This document shows, one piece after another, positions 1-11,210 of a stretch of DNA of 64,000 bases (positions are counted from its first letter, which is position 1; each line of letters opens with the position of its first letter). Made by a program: the position numbers and the translations under genes. This stretch comes from Sympetrum striolatum (Eukaryota; Arthropoda; Insecta; Odonata; Libellulidae). The DNA lies in contig OX388348.1 in assembly GCA_947579665.1 (NCBI GenBank), positions 18,042,001 to 18,106,000 of the forward strand, in the 5' to 3' direction. A model generated the notes under the pieces. It searched no databases. It was not told the DNA's origin and was given only the letters and a program-made list of their open reading frames with translations.

Positions 1-92
1 GAATTTGATTAAATGTGGGAAATAAAGGCAAAATTGAGGAAAAAAATTGAATTTTCGCTAAAATTATCCGTTTTCGTGGCTTTTTTCGCTTA
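1..92 (+). repeat. Reference satellite monomer (common 'TTAG' type)
   Basis: This 92-bp monomer is used here as the coordinate frame for all monomer positions. A/T runs of four or more lie at 2-6, 8-14, 20-26, 30-35, 40-48, 50-55, 59-67, 71-74 and 81-86, separated by G/C-containing steps. CpGs lie at 56-57, 69-70, 75-76 and 87-88. An inverted repeat AATTTT-CGCT-AAAATT covers 50-65. The boundary G of the next monomer is at 93. The monomer start is a convention, because the array has no natural phase. Confidence 0.9.
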
Positions 93-325
93 GAATTCGA
101 TGAAATGTGGGAAATAAAGGCAAAATTGAGGAAAAAAATTGAATTTTCGCTAAAATTATCCGTTTTCGTTGCTTTTTTCTCTTAGAATTTGATTAAATGT
201 GGCAAATAAAGGCAAAATTGAGGAAAAAAATTGAATTTTCGCTAAAATTATCCGTTTTCGTTGCTTTTTTCGCTTAGTATTTGATTAAATTTAGGAAATA
301 AAGGCAAAATAGAGGAAAAAAATTG

Positions 326-341
326 AATTTTAGCGAAAATT
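326..341. repeat. Hairpin with inverted loop (AATTTT-AGCG-AAAATT)
   Basis: Here the loop AGCG is the reverse complement of the usual CGCT, with unchanged arms. The same allele occurs at 3,959, 11,536 and 17,813, one per A-type HOR copy, so it predates their duplication. Because the arms are self-complementary, inversion of the 16-bp element would produce exactly this change. Confidence 0.85.
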
Positions 342-1158
342 TTCAGTTTTCGTTGCTTTATTCGCTCATGATTTGCTTAAATGTAACAAAATAAAGGCAA
401 AGAAGAGGAAAAACATTGAATTTTCGCTAAAATTATCAGTTTTCGTTGCTTTTTTCGCTCATGATTTGATTAAATGTAGGAAATAAAGGCGAAATAGAAG
501 AAAAAATTGAATTTTCGCTAAAATTATCAGTTTTCGTTGCTTTTTTCGCTCATGATTTGATTAAATGTATGAAATAAATGCGAAATAGAGGAAGAAATTA
601 AATTTTCGCTAAAATTGTCGGTTTTCGTAGCTTTTTTCGATCATAATTTGATTAAATGTGGGAAATAAAGGCGAAATTGAGGAAAAAAATTGAAATTTCT
701 CTGAAATTATTCGTTTTCGTTGCTTTTTTCGCTTAGAATTTGATTAAATCTGGGGAATAAAGGCAAAATTGAGGAAAAATATTGAATTTTTGCTTAAATT
801 ATCCGTTTTCGTTGCTTTTTTCGCTTAGAATTTGATTAACTGTGGGAAATAAAGGCTAAATTGAGGAAAAAAATTGAATATTCGCTAAAATTATCCGTTT
901 TCGTTGCTTTTTTCTCTTAGAATTTGATTAAATGTGGCAAATAAAGGCAAAATTGAGGAAAAAAATTGAATTTTCGCTAAAATTATCCGTTTTCGTTGCT
1001 TTTTTTGCTTAGAATTTGATTAAATGTAGGAAATAAAGGCAAAATAGAGGAAAAAATTGAATTTTCGCCAAAATTATCCATTTTCGTTGTTTTTTTCGCT
1101 TAGAATTTGATTAAAGGTGGGAAATAAAGGCAAAATTGTGGAAAAAATTTGAATTTTT

Positions 1159-1224
1159 GCTAAAATTATCCATTTTCGTTGCTTTTTTCGCGCTAAAATT
1201 ATCCGTTTTCGTTGCTTTTATCGC
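1159..1224 (+). repeat. 33-bp internal tandem duplication within a monomer (CGCGCT junction)
   Basis: Monomer positions 57-89 (GCTAAAATTATCC through TTTTTTCGC) occur twice in a row, at 1,159-1,191 and 1,192-1,224, giving a ~125-bp unit with a diagnostic CGCGCTAAAATT junction. The two 33-bp copies usually differ at the fourth CpG-like site (TCCA in the first, TCCG in the second). The junction recurs dozens of times, for example at 4,822, 9,406, 13,218, 22,761, 30,471, 36,681, 43,731, 58,320 and 63,445. A related CGCTCTAAAATT form occurs at 3,689, 9,620 and 30,690. The likely origin is misalignment between the TTTTCGCT motifs at 52-59 and 83-90 of the monomer. Confidence 0.88.
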
Positions 1225-1505
1225 TTAGATTTTTTAATAAATGTGGGAAATAAAGGCAAAATTGAGGAAAAAAATTGAATTTTCGCCAAAATTATCCATT
1301 TTCGTTGTTTTTTTCGCTTAGAATTTGATTAAAGGTGGGAAATAAAGGCAAAATTGTGGAAAAAAATTGAATTTTTGCTAAAATTATCCGTTTTCGTTGC
1401 TTTTTTCGCTTAGGATTTGATTAAATGTGGGAAATAAAGGCAAAATTGAGGAAAACAATTGAATTTTTTCTAAAATTATCCTTTTTCGTTGCTTTTTTCG
1501 CTTAG

Positions 1506-2213
1506 AATTTGATTAAATGTGGGAAATAAAGGCAAAATTGAGGAAAATAATTGAATTTTCGCTAAAATTATCCGTTTTCGTTGCTTTTTTCGCTTAGAAT
1601 TTGATCAACTGTGGGAAATAAAGGCAAAATTGAGGAAAAAATTGAATTTTCTCTAAAATTATCCGTTTTCGTTGCTTTTTTGCTTAGATTTTTTAATAAA
1701 TGTGGGAAATAATAGCAAAATTGAGAAAAAAAAATGAATTTGATTAAATGTGGGAAATACAGGCAAAATTGTGGAAAAAAATTAAAGTTTCGCTAAAATT
1801 TACAGTTTTCGTTGCTTTTTTCGCTCATAATTTGATTAAATTGGGGAAATAAAGGCAAAATTGAGGAAAAAAATTGAATTTTCGCTAAAATTTTCCGTTT
1901 TCGATGCTTTTTTCGCTTAGAATTTGATTAAATGTGGGAAATAAAGGCAAAATTGAGGAAAATAATTGAATTTTCGCTAAAATTATCCGTTTTCGTTGCT
2001 TTTTTCGCTTAGAATTTGATCAACTGTGGGAAATAAAGGCAAAATTGAGGAAAAAATTGAATTTTCTCTAAAATTATCCGTTTTCGTTGCTTTTTTGCTT
2101 AGATTTTTTAATAAATGTGGGAAATAATAGCAAAATTGAGAAAAAAAATGAATTTGATTAAATGTGGGAAATACAGGCAAAATTGTGGAAAAAAATTAAA
2201 GTTTCGCTAAAAT
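1506..2213 (+). repeat. 415-bp local tandem duplication inside A1
   Basis: Positions 1,506-1,920 (415 bp) are followed by a partial second copy at 1,921-2,213. The marker GATCAACTG lies at 1,603 and again at 2,018. The first copy also includes the short monomer and the TTTACAG and TTCGATGC variants. The second copy breaks off before TTTACAG and rejoins the HOR. The duplication is absent from A2, A3 and A4 and is therefore specific to this copy. Confidence 0.85.
1687..1735 (+). repeat. Short (~49-bp) monomer produced by a 44-bp internal deletion
   Basis: The monomer beginning GATTTTTTAATAAATG runs only to its ATTGAATTT and then continues directly into the start of the next monomer (GAATTTGATT). 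Monomer positions 49-92 are lost. The shared GAATTT at position 49 and at the monomer start is the probable recombination point. The following monomer typically reads GGGAAATACAGGC and TTAAAGTTTCGC. The same short-unit context recurs in every HOR, for example near 2,100, 5,320, 8,165, 12,895, 23,475, 26,605, 31,445, 37,655, 45,335, 52,130 and 63,665. Confidence 0.85.
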
Positions 2214-2955
2214 TATCCGTTTTCGTTGCTTTTTTCGCTCATAATTTGATTAAATGTGGGAAATAAAGGCAAAATTGAGGAAAAAATGGAATTTTCGCTA
2301 AAATTATCCGTTCTCGTTGCTTTTTTCGCTTAGTATTTGATTGAATGTAGGAAATAAAGCTACAATAGAGGAAAAAAATTGAATTTTTGCGAAAATTTTC
2401 AGTTTTCGTTGCTTTTTTCGCTCATGATTTGATTAAATGTAGGAAATAAAGGCGAAATAGAAGAAAAAATTGTCGGTTTTCGTTGCTTTTTTCGATCATA
2501 ATTTGATTAAATGTAGGAAATAAAGGCAAAATTGAGGAAAAAAATTGAAATTTCGCTGAAATTATCCGTTTTCGTTGCTTTTTTCGCTTAGAATTTGATT
2601 AAATGTGGGGAATAATGTCAAAATTGAGGAAAAATATTGAATTTTTGCTTAACTTATCCGTTTTCGTTTCTTTTTTAGCTTAGAATTTGATTAAATGTGG
2701 GAAATAAAGGCAAAATTGAGGAAAAAAATTGAATTTTCGCTAAAATTATCCGTTTTCGTTGCTTTTTTCTCTTAGAATTTGATTAAATGTGGCAAATAAA
2801 GGCAAAATTGAGGAAAAAAATTGAATTTTCGCTAAAATTATCCGTTTTCGTTGCTTTTTTCGCTTAGAATTTGAATAAATGTAGGAAATAAAGGCATAAT
2901 AAGGAAAAAAATTGAATTTCCGCGAAAATTATCAGTTTTCGTTGCTTTATTCGCT

Positions 2956-3141
2956 CATGATTTGATTAAATGTAACAAAATAAAATCAAAGTTCAGGAAA
3001 AACATTGAATTTTCGCGAAAATTATCAGTTTTCGTTGCTTTATTCGCTCATGATTTGATTAAATGTAACAAAATAAAGGCAAAGTTGAGGAAAAACATTG
3101 AATTTTCGCTAAAATTATCAGTTTTCGTTGCTTTTTTCGCT
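2956..3141 (+). repeat. 'CATGATTTG / TGTAACAAAATAAA' monomer subtype (93 bp), two in a row
   Basis: This subtype starts CATGATTTGATT instead of GAATTTGATT, has TGTAACAAAATAAA in place of TGTGGGAAATAAA, and GAGGAAAAACATTG in place of GAGGAAAAAAATTG. It is 93 bp, a multiple of three, so one frame stays open through consecutive copies as a 31-residue periodic translation. Other occurrences include about 14,388, 15,307, 20,491, 28,328, 32,890, 41,588 and 52,760. It marks the same position within each HOR and is a good anchor for aligning them. I regard the open frame as a by-product of monomer length. Confidence 0.85.
3008..3023. repeat. Perfect 16-bp palindrome AATTTTCGCGAAAATT
   Basis: The monomer's inverted repeat (AATTTT arms, 4-base loop) becomes a full palindrome when the loop is CGCG. 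Further copies are at 6,862, 14,440, 15,359, 20,543, 28,380, 29,790, 41,640, 43,049 and 52,812. Almost all lie in the TGTAACAAAATAAA subtype context. It could form a cruciform or bind a dimeric protein. Neither is shown by the sequence alone. Confidence 0.9.
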
Positions 3142-3227
3142 CATGATTTGATTAAATGTAGGAAATAAAGGCGAAATAGAGGAAAAAATTAAATTTTCGC
3201 TAAAATTGTCGGTTTTCGTAGCTTTTT

Positions 3228-3318
3228 TCGATCATAATTTGATTAAATGTGGGAAATAAAGGCGAAATTGAGGAAAAAAATTGAAATTTCTCTGAAATTA
3301 TCCGTTTTCGTTGCTTTT
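3228..3318 (+). repeat. 'GATCATAATTTG / AAAGGCGAAATTG' monomer subtype
   Basis: In this subtype the preceding monomer ends TTTTTTCGATCATAATTTG rather than CGCTTAGAATTTG. The body carries GGCGAAATTG and a hairpin region altered to GAAATTTCTCTGAAATT. It follows directly after the TGTAACAAAATAAA subtype in each HOR copy (for example 7,085, 14,663, 15,582, 28,602, 33,163 and 41,863). The fixed order of subtypes is what defines the higher-order repeat. Confidence 0.8.
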
Positions 3319-3905
3319 TTCACTAAGAATTTGATTAAATGTGGGGAATAAAGGCAAAATTGAGGAAAAATATTGAATTTTTGCTTAAATTATCCGTTTT
3401 CGTTGCTTTTTTCGCTTAGAATTTGATTAACTGTGGGAAATAAAGGCAAAATTGAGGAAAAAATTGAATTTTCGCTAAAATTATCCGTTTTCGTGGCTTT
3501 TTTCGCTTAGAATTTGATTAAATGTGGGAAATAATGGCAAAATTGAGGAAAATAATTGAATTTTTGCCAAAATTATCCATTTTCGTTGCTTTTTTCGCTT
3601 AGAATTTGATTAAAGGTGGGAAATAAAGGCAAAATTGAGGAAAAAAATTGAATTTTTGCTAAAATTATCCATTTAATTTGCTTTTTTCGCTCTAAAATTA
3701 TCCGTTTTCGTTGCTTTTTTCGCTTAGAATTTGATTAAATGTGGGAAATAAAGGCAAAATTGTGGAAAATAATTGAATTTTCGCTAAAATTATCCGTTTT
3801 CGTTGCTTTTTTCGCTTAGAATTTGATTAACTGTGGGAAATAAAGGCAAAATTGAGGAAAAAATTGAATTTTCGCTAAAATTATCCGTTTTCGTTGCTTT
3901 TTTCG

Positions 3906-6900
3906 CTTAGTATTTGATTAAATTTAGGAAATAAAGGCAAAATAGAGGAAAAAAATTGAATTTTAGCGAAAATTTTCAGTTTTCGTTGCTTTATTCGCTC
4001 ATGATTTGCTTAAATGTAACAAAATAAAGGCAAAGAAGATGAAAAACATTGAATTTTCGCTAAAATTATCAGTTTTCGTTGCTTTTTTCGCTCATGATTT
4101 GATTAAATGTAGGAAATAAAGGCGAAATAGAAGAAAAAATTGAATTTTCGCTAAAATTATCAGTTTTCGTTGCTTTTTTCGCTCATGATTTGATTAAATG
4201 TATGAAATAAATGCGAAATAGAGGAAAAAATTAAATTTTCGCTAAAATTGTCGGTTTTCGTAGCTTTTTTCGATCATAATTTGATTAAATGTGGGAAATA
4301 AAGGCGAAATTGAGGAAAAAAATTGAAATTTCTCTGAAATTATTCGTTTTCGTTGCTTTTTTCGCTTAGAATTTGATTAAATCTGGAGAATAAAGGCAAA
4401 ATTGAGGAAAAATATTGAATTTTTGCTTAAATTATCCGTTTTCGTTGCTTTTTTCGCTTAGAATTTGATTAACTGTGGGAAATAAAGGCTAAATTGAGGA
4501 AAAAAATTGAATATTCGCTAAAATTATCCGTTTTCGTTGCTTTTTTCTCTTAGAATTTGATTAAATGTGGCAAATAAAGGCAAAATTGAGGAAAAAAATT
4601 GAATTTTCGCTAAAATTATCCGTTTTCGTTGCTTTTTTCGCTTAGAATTTGATTAAATGTAGGAAATAAAGGCAAAATAGAGGAAAAAATTGAATTTTCG
4701 CCAAAATTATCCATTTTCGTTGTTTTTTTCGCTTAGAATTTGATTAAAGGTGGGAAATAAAGGCAAAATTGTGGAAAAAATTTAAATTTTTGCTAAAATT
4801 ATCAATTTTCGTTGCTTTTTTCGCGCTAAAATTATCCGTTTTCGTTGCTTTTTTCGCTTAGATTTTTTAATAAATGTGGGAAATAAAGGCAAAATTGAGG
4901 AAAAAAATTGAATTTTCGCCAAAATTATCCAGTTTCGTTGTTTTTTTCGCTTAGAATTTGATTAAAGGTGGGAAATAAAGGCAAAATTGTGGAAAAAAAT
5001 TGAATTTTTGCTAAAATTATCCGTTTTCGTTGCTTTTTTCGCTTAGAATTTGATTAAATGTGGGAAATAAAGGCAAAATTGAGGAAAACAATTGAATTTT
5101 TTCTAAAATTATCCCTTTTCGTTGCTTTTTTCGCTTAGAATTTGATTAAATGTGGGAAATAAAGGCAAAATTGAGGAAAATAATTGAATTTTCGCTAAAA
5201 TTATCCGTTTTCGTTGCTTTTTTCGCTTAGAATTTGATCAACTGTGGGAAATAAAGGCAAAATTGAGGAAAAAATTGAATTTTCTCTAAAATTATCCGTT
5301 TTCGTTGCTTTTTTGCTTAGATTTTTTAATAAATGTGGGAAATAATAGCAAAATTGAGAAAAAAAATGAATTTGATTAAATGTGGGAAATACAGGCAAAA
5401 TTGTGGAAAAAAATTAAAGTTTCGCTAAAATTTACAGTTTTCGTTGCTTTTTTCGCTCATAATTTGATTAAATTGGGGAAATAAAGGCAAAATTGAGGAA
5501 AAAAATTGAATTTTCGCTAAAATTTTCCGTTTTCGATTCCTTTTTTCTCTTAGAATTTGATTAAATGTGGCAATTAAAGGCAAAATTGAGGAAAAAAATT
5601 GAATTTTTGCTAAAATTATCCATTTTCGTTGCTTTTTTCGCGCTAAAATTATCCGTTTTCGTTGCCTTTTTCGCTTAGAATTTGATTAAATGTGGGAAAT
5701 AAAGGCAAAATTGAGAAAAATAATTGAATTTTCGCTAAAATTATCCGTTTTCGTTGCTTTTTTCGCTTAGAATTTGATTAAATGTGGAAAATAAAGGCAA
5801 AATTGAGGAAAAAAATTGAATTTTCGCTAAAATAATCCGTTTTCGTGGCTTTTTACTCTTAGAATATGATTAAATGTGGCAAATAAAGGCAAAATTGAGG
5901 AAAAAAATTGAATTTTTGCTAAAATTATCCATTTTCGTTGCTTTTTTCGCGCTAAAATTATCCGTTTTCGTTACCTTTTTCGCTTAGAATTTGATTAAAT
6001 GTGGGAAATAAAGGCAAAATTGAGGAAAATAATTGAATTTTCGCTAAAATTATCCGTTTTCGTTGCTTTTTTCGCTTAGAATTTGATTAACTGTGGGAAA
6101 TAAAGGCAAAATTGAGGAAAAAATGGAATTTTCGCTAAAATTATCCGTTCTCGTTGCTTTTTTCGCTTAGTATTTGATTGAATGTAGGAAATAAAGCTAC
6201 AATAGAGGAAAAAAATTGAATTTTTGCGAAAATTTTCAGTTTTCGTTGCTTTTTTCGCTCATGATTTGATTAAATGTAGGAAATAAAGGCGAAATAGAAG
6301 AAAAAATTGAATTTTCGCTAAAATTGTCGGTTTTCGTTGCTTTTTTCGATCATAATTTGATTAAATAAAGGAGATAAAGGCAAAATTGAGGAAAAAAATT
6401 GAAATTTCGCTGAAATTATCCGTTTTCGTTGCTTTTTTCGCTTAGAATTTGATTAAATGTGGGGAATAAAGTCAAAATTGAGGAAAAATATTGAATTTTT
6501 GCTTAACTTATCCGTTTTCGTTTCTTTTTTAGCTTAGAATTTGATTAAATGTGTGAAATAAAGGCAAAATTGAGGAAAAAAATTGAATTTTCGCTAAAAT
6601 TATCCGTTTTCGTTGCTTTTTTCTCTTAGAATTTGATTAAATGTGGGAAATAAAGGCAAAATTGAGGAAAAAAATTGAATTTTCGCTAAAATTATCCGTT
6701 TTCGTTGCTTTTTTCGCTTAGAATTTGAATAAATGTAGGAAATAAAGGCATAATAAGGAAAAAAATTGAATTTCCGCGAAAATTATCAGTTTTCGTTGCT
6801 TTATTCGCTCAGGATTTGATTAAATGTAACAAAATAAAATCAAAGTTCAGGAAAAACATTGAATTTTCGCGAAAATTATCAGTTTTCGTTGCTTTATTCG

Positions 6901-9900
6901 CTCATGATTTGATTAAATGTAACAAAATATAGGCAAAGTTGAGGAAAAACATTGAATTTTCGCTAAAATTATCAGTTTTCGTTGCTTTTTTCGCTCATGA
7001 TTTGATTAAATGTAGGAAATAAAGACGAAATAGAGGAAAAAATTAAATTTTCGCTAAAATTGTCGGTTTTCGTAGCTTTTTTCGATCATAATTTGATTAA
7101 ATGTGGGAAATAAAGGCGAAATTGAGGAAAAAAATTGAAATTTCTCTGAAATTATCCGTTTTCGTTGCTTTTTTCGCTAAGAATTTGATTAAATGTGGGG
7201 AATAAAGGCAAAATTGAGGAAAAATATTGAATTTTTGCTTAAATTATCCGTTTTCGTTGCTTTTTTCGCTTAGAATTTGATTAACTGTGGGAAATAAAGG
7301 CAAAATTGAGGAAAATAATTGAATTTTCGCTAAAATTATCCGTTTTCGTGGCTTTTTTCGCTTAGAATTTGATTAAATGTGGGAAATAAAGGCAAAATTG
7401 AGGAAAAAAATTGAATTTTTGCCAAAATTATCCATTTTCGTTGCTTTTTTCGCTTAGAATTTGATTAAAGGTGGGAAATAAAGGCAAAATTGAGGAAAAA
7501 AATTGAATTTTTGCTAAAATTATCCATTTAATTTGCTTTTTTCGCGCTAAAATTATCCGTTTTCGTTGCTTTTTTCGCTTAGAATTTGATTAAATGTGAG
7601 AAATAAAGGCAAAATTGGGGAAAATAATTGAATTTTCGCTAAAATTATCCGTTTTCGTTGCTTTTTTCGCTTAGAATTTGATTAACTGTGGGAAATAAAG
7701 GCAAAATTGAGGAAAAAATTGAATTTTCGCTAAAATTATCCGTTTTCGTGGCTTTTTTCGCTTAGATTTTGTAATAAATGTGGGAAATAAAGGCAAAATT
7801 GAGGAAAAAATTGAATTTTTGCCAAAATTATCCATTTTCGTTGCTTTTTTCGCTTAGAATTTGATTAAAGGTGGGAAATAAAGGCAAAATTGAGGAAAAA
7901 AATTGAATTTTTGCCAAAATTATCCATTTAATTTGCTTTTTTCGCGCTAAAATTATCCGTTTTCGTTGCTTTTTTCGCTTAGAATTTGATTAAATGTGGG
8001 AAATAAAGGCAAAATTGAGGAAAATAATTGAATTTTCGCTAAAATTTTCCGTTTTCGTTGCTTTTTTCGCTTAGAATTTGATTAACTGTGGGAAATAAAG
8101 GCAAAATTGAGGAAAAAATTGTATTTTCGCTAAAATTATCCGTTTTCGTTGCTTTTTCGCTTAGATTTTTTAATAAATGTGGGAAAAAATAGCAAAATTG
8201 AGAAAAAAAATTGAATTTGATTAAATGTGGGAAATACAGGCAAAATGGTGGAAAAAAATTAAAGTTTCGCTAAAATTTACAGTTTTCGTTGCTTTTTTCG
8301 CTCATAATTTGATTAAATTATGGAAATAAAGGCAAAATTGAGGAAAAAAATTGAATTTTCGCTAAAATTATCCGTTTTCTTTGCTTTTTTCGCTTTGAAT
8401 TTGATTAAATGTGGGAAATAAAGGCAAAATTGAGGAAAAAATTGAATTTTCGCTAAAATTATCCGTTTTCGTGGCTTTTTTCGCTTAGAATTTGATTAAA
8501 TGTGGGAAATAAAGGCAAAATTGAGGAAAAAAATTGAATTTTCGCTAAAATTATCCGTTTTCGTTGCTTTTTTCTCTTAAAATTTGATTAAATGTGGCAA
8601 ATAAAGGCAAAATTGAGGAAAAAAATTGAATTTTCTCGAAAATTATCAGTTTTCGTTGCTTTATTCGCTCATGATTTGATTAAATGTAACAAAATAAAGG
8701 CAAAGTTGAGGAAAAACATTGAAAATTCGCTGAAATTATCCGTTTTCGTCGCTTTTTTCGCTTAGAATTCGATTAAATGTGGGGAATAAAGGCTAAATTG
8801 AGGAAAAATATTGAATTTTTGCTTAAATTATCCGTTTTCGTTGCTTTTTTCGCTTAGAATTTGATTAACTGTGGGAAATAAAGGCTAAATTGAGGAAAAA
8901 AATTGAATTTTCGCTAAAATTATCCGTTTTCGTTACTTTTTTCGCTTAGATTTTTTAATAAATGTGGGAAATAAAGGCAAAATTGAGGAAAAAAATAGAA
9001 TTTTCGCTAAAATTATCCATTTTCGTTGCTTTTTTCGCTTAGAATTTTTATTAAATGTGGGAAATAAAGGCAAAATTGAGGAAAAAAATTGAATTTTCGC
9101 TAAAATATCCGTTTTCGTTGCTTTTTTCTCTTAGAATTTGATTAAATGTGGCAAATAAAGGCCAAATTGAGGAAAAAAATTGAATTTTCGCTAAAATTAT
9201 CCGTTTTCGTTGCTTTTTTCGCTTAGAATTTGATTAAATAAAGGAAATAAAGGCAAAATAGAGGAAAAAAATTGAACTTTCGCCAAAATTATCCATTTTC
9301 GTTGTTTTTTTCGCTTAGAATTTGATTAAAGGTGGGAAATAAAGGCAAAATTGTGGAAAAAAATTGAATTTTTGCTAAAATTATCCATTTTCGTTGCTTT
9401 TTTCGCGCTAAAATTATTCGTTTTCGTTGCTTTTTTCGCTTAGATTTTTTAATAAATGTGGGAAATAAAGGCAAAATTGAGGAAAAAAATTGAATTTTCG
9501 CCAAAATTATCCATTTTCGTTGTTTTTTTCGCTTAGAATTTGATTAAAGGTGGGAAATAAAGGAAAATTGTGGAAAAAATTAAATTTTTGCTAAAATTAT
9601 CCATTTTCGTAACTTTTTTCGCTCTAAAATTATCCGTTTTCGTTGCTTTTTTCGCTTAGAATTTGATTAAATGTGGGAAATAAAGGCAAAATTGAGAAAA
9701 AAAATTGAATTTGATTAAATGAGGGAAATACAGGCAAAATTGTGAAAAAAATTAAAGTATCGCTAAAATATACAGTTTTCGTTGCTTTTTTCGCTCATAA
9801 TTTGATTAAATTGGGGAAATAAAGGCAAAATTGAGGAAGAAAATTGAATTTTCGCTAAAATTTTCCGTTTTCGTTGCTTTTTTCGCTCATAATTTGATTA

Positions 9901-11210
9901 AATTGGGGAAATAAAGGCAAAATTGAGGAAAAAAATTGAATTTTTGCTAAAATTATCCGTTTTCGTTGCTTTTTTCGCTCAGAATTTTATTAAATGTGGG
10001 AAATAAAGGCTAAATTGAGGAAAAAAATTGAATTTTCGCTAAAATTTTCCGTTTTCGTTGCTTTTTTCCCTTAGAATTTGATTAAATGTGGGAAATAAAG
10101 GCAAAAATGAGGAAAAAAATTGAATTTTCGCTAAAATTATCCGTTTTCGAAGCTTTTTTCGCTTAGAATTTGATTAAATGTGGGAAATAAAGGCAAAATT
10201 GAGGAAAAAAATTGAATTTTCGCTAAAATTATCCGTTTTCGTTGCTTTTTTCTCTTAGAATTTGATTAAATGTGGCAAATAAAGGCAAAATTGAGGAAAA
10301 AAATTGAATTTTCGCTAAAATTATCCGTTTTCGTTGCTTTTTTCGCTTAGAATTTGATTAAATGTAGGAAATAAAGGCAAAATAGAGGAAAAAAATTGAA
10401 TTTTTGCGAAAATTTTCAGTTTTCGTTGCTTTATTCGCTCATGATTTGATTAAATGTAACAAAATAAAGGCAAAGAAGAGGAAAAACATTGAATTATCGC
10501 TAAAATTATCAGTTTTCGTTGCTTTTTTCGCTCATGATTTGATTAAATGTGGGAAATAAAGGCGAAATAGAGGACAAAATTGAATTTTCGCTAAAATTGT
10601 CGGTTTTCGTTGCTTTTTTCGATCATAATTTGATTAAATATAGGAAATAAAGGCAAAATTGAGGAAAAAAATTGAATTTTCGCCAAAATTATCCATTTTC
10701 GTTGCTTTTTTCGCTTGGAATTTGATTAAAGGTGGGAAATAAAGGCAAAATTGAGGAAAAAAATTGAATTTTTGCTAATATTATCCATTTTCTTGGCTTT
10801 TTCGCGCTAAAATTATCCGTTTTCGTTGCATTTTTCGCTAAGAATTTGATTAAATGTGGGAAATAAAAGCAAAATTGAGGAAAATAATTGAATTTTCGCT
10901 AAAATTATCCGTTTTCGTTGGTTTTTTCGCTCAGAATTTGAATAAATGTAGGAAATAAAGGCAAAATAGAGGAAAAAAATTGAATTTTCGCTAAAATTAT
11001 CCGTTTTCGTTGGTTTTTTCGCTCAGAATTTGAATAAATGTAGGAAATAAAGGCAAAATTTGAGGAAAAAAATTGAAATTTCGCTGAAATTATCCGTTTT
11101 CGTTGGTTTTTTCGCTCAGAATTTTATTAAATGTGGGAAATAAAGGCTAAATTGAGGAAAAAAATTGAATTTTCGCTAAAATTATCCGTTTTTGTTGCTT
11201 TTTTCACTTA
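3906..11210 (+). repeat. HOR copy A2 (~7.3 kb, the fullest copy)
   Basis: It begins at the TTAGTATTTG marker and runs to the point where A3 starts. Its first half (3.9-7.7 kb) aligns to A1, A3 and A4. Its second half (7.75-11.2 kb) holds a segment largely missing from A1 and A3. That segment includes TTTCTTTGC with GCTTTGAATTT (8,375-8,402), TTCTCGAAAATT (8,632), CGTCGC (8,747), TTCGAAGCTT (10,146) and TTGGTTTTTTCGCTCAG (10,918). Parts of it recur at 21.6-25.0 kb and 55.7-57.4 kb. Confidence 0.78.

Larger units (their letters stand above)
1..3905 (+). repeat. HOR copy A1 (5'-truncated by the window start, internally shortened)
   Basis: This is the first higher-order unit. Position 1 matches 11,211 (offset 11,210) and 17,488. 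From about 277 it also matches A2 at offset 3,633 (277 to 3,910; 1,189 to 4,822; 1,603 to 5,236). After the local duplication near 1.5-2.2 kb the offset to A2 becomes 3,837 and then about 3,855. The block between TTCGATGC and the TTCTCGTTGC variant, present in A2 at about 5,541-6,120, is missing here. A1 ends near 3,900, where it joins A2 at the TTAGTATTTG marker. Confidence 0.8.

Noticed and set aside
10914..10921. CENP-B box-like TTCGTTGG (also near 11,005, 11,099 and 17,285)
   Set aside because: Only the first eight bases resemble the known box. The required A and CGGG in the second half are absent, and the usual monomer reads TTCGTTGC. Not supported as a CENP-B site.
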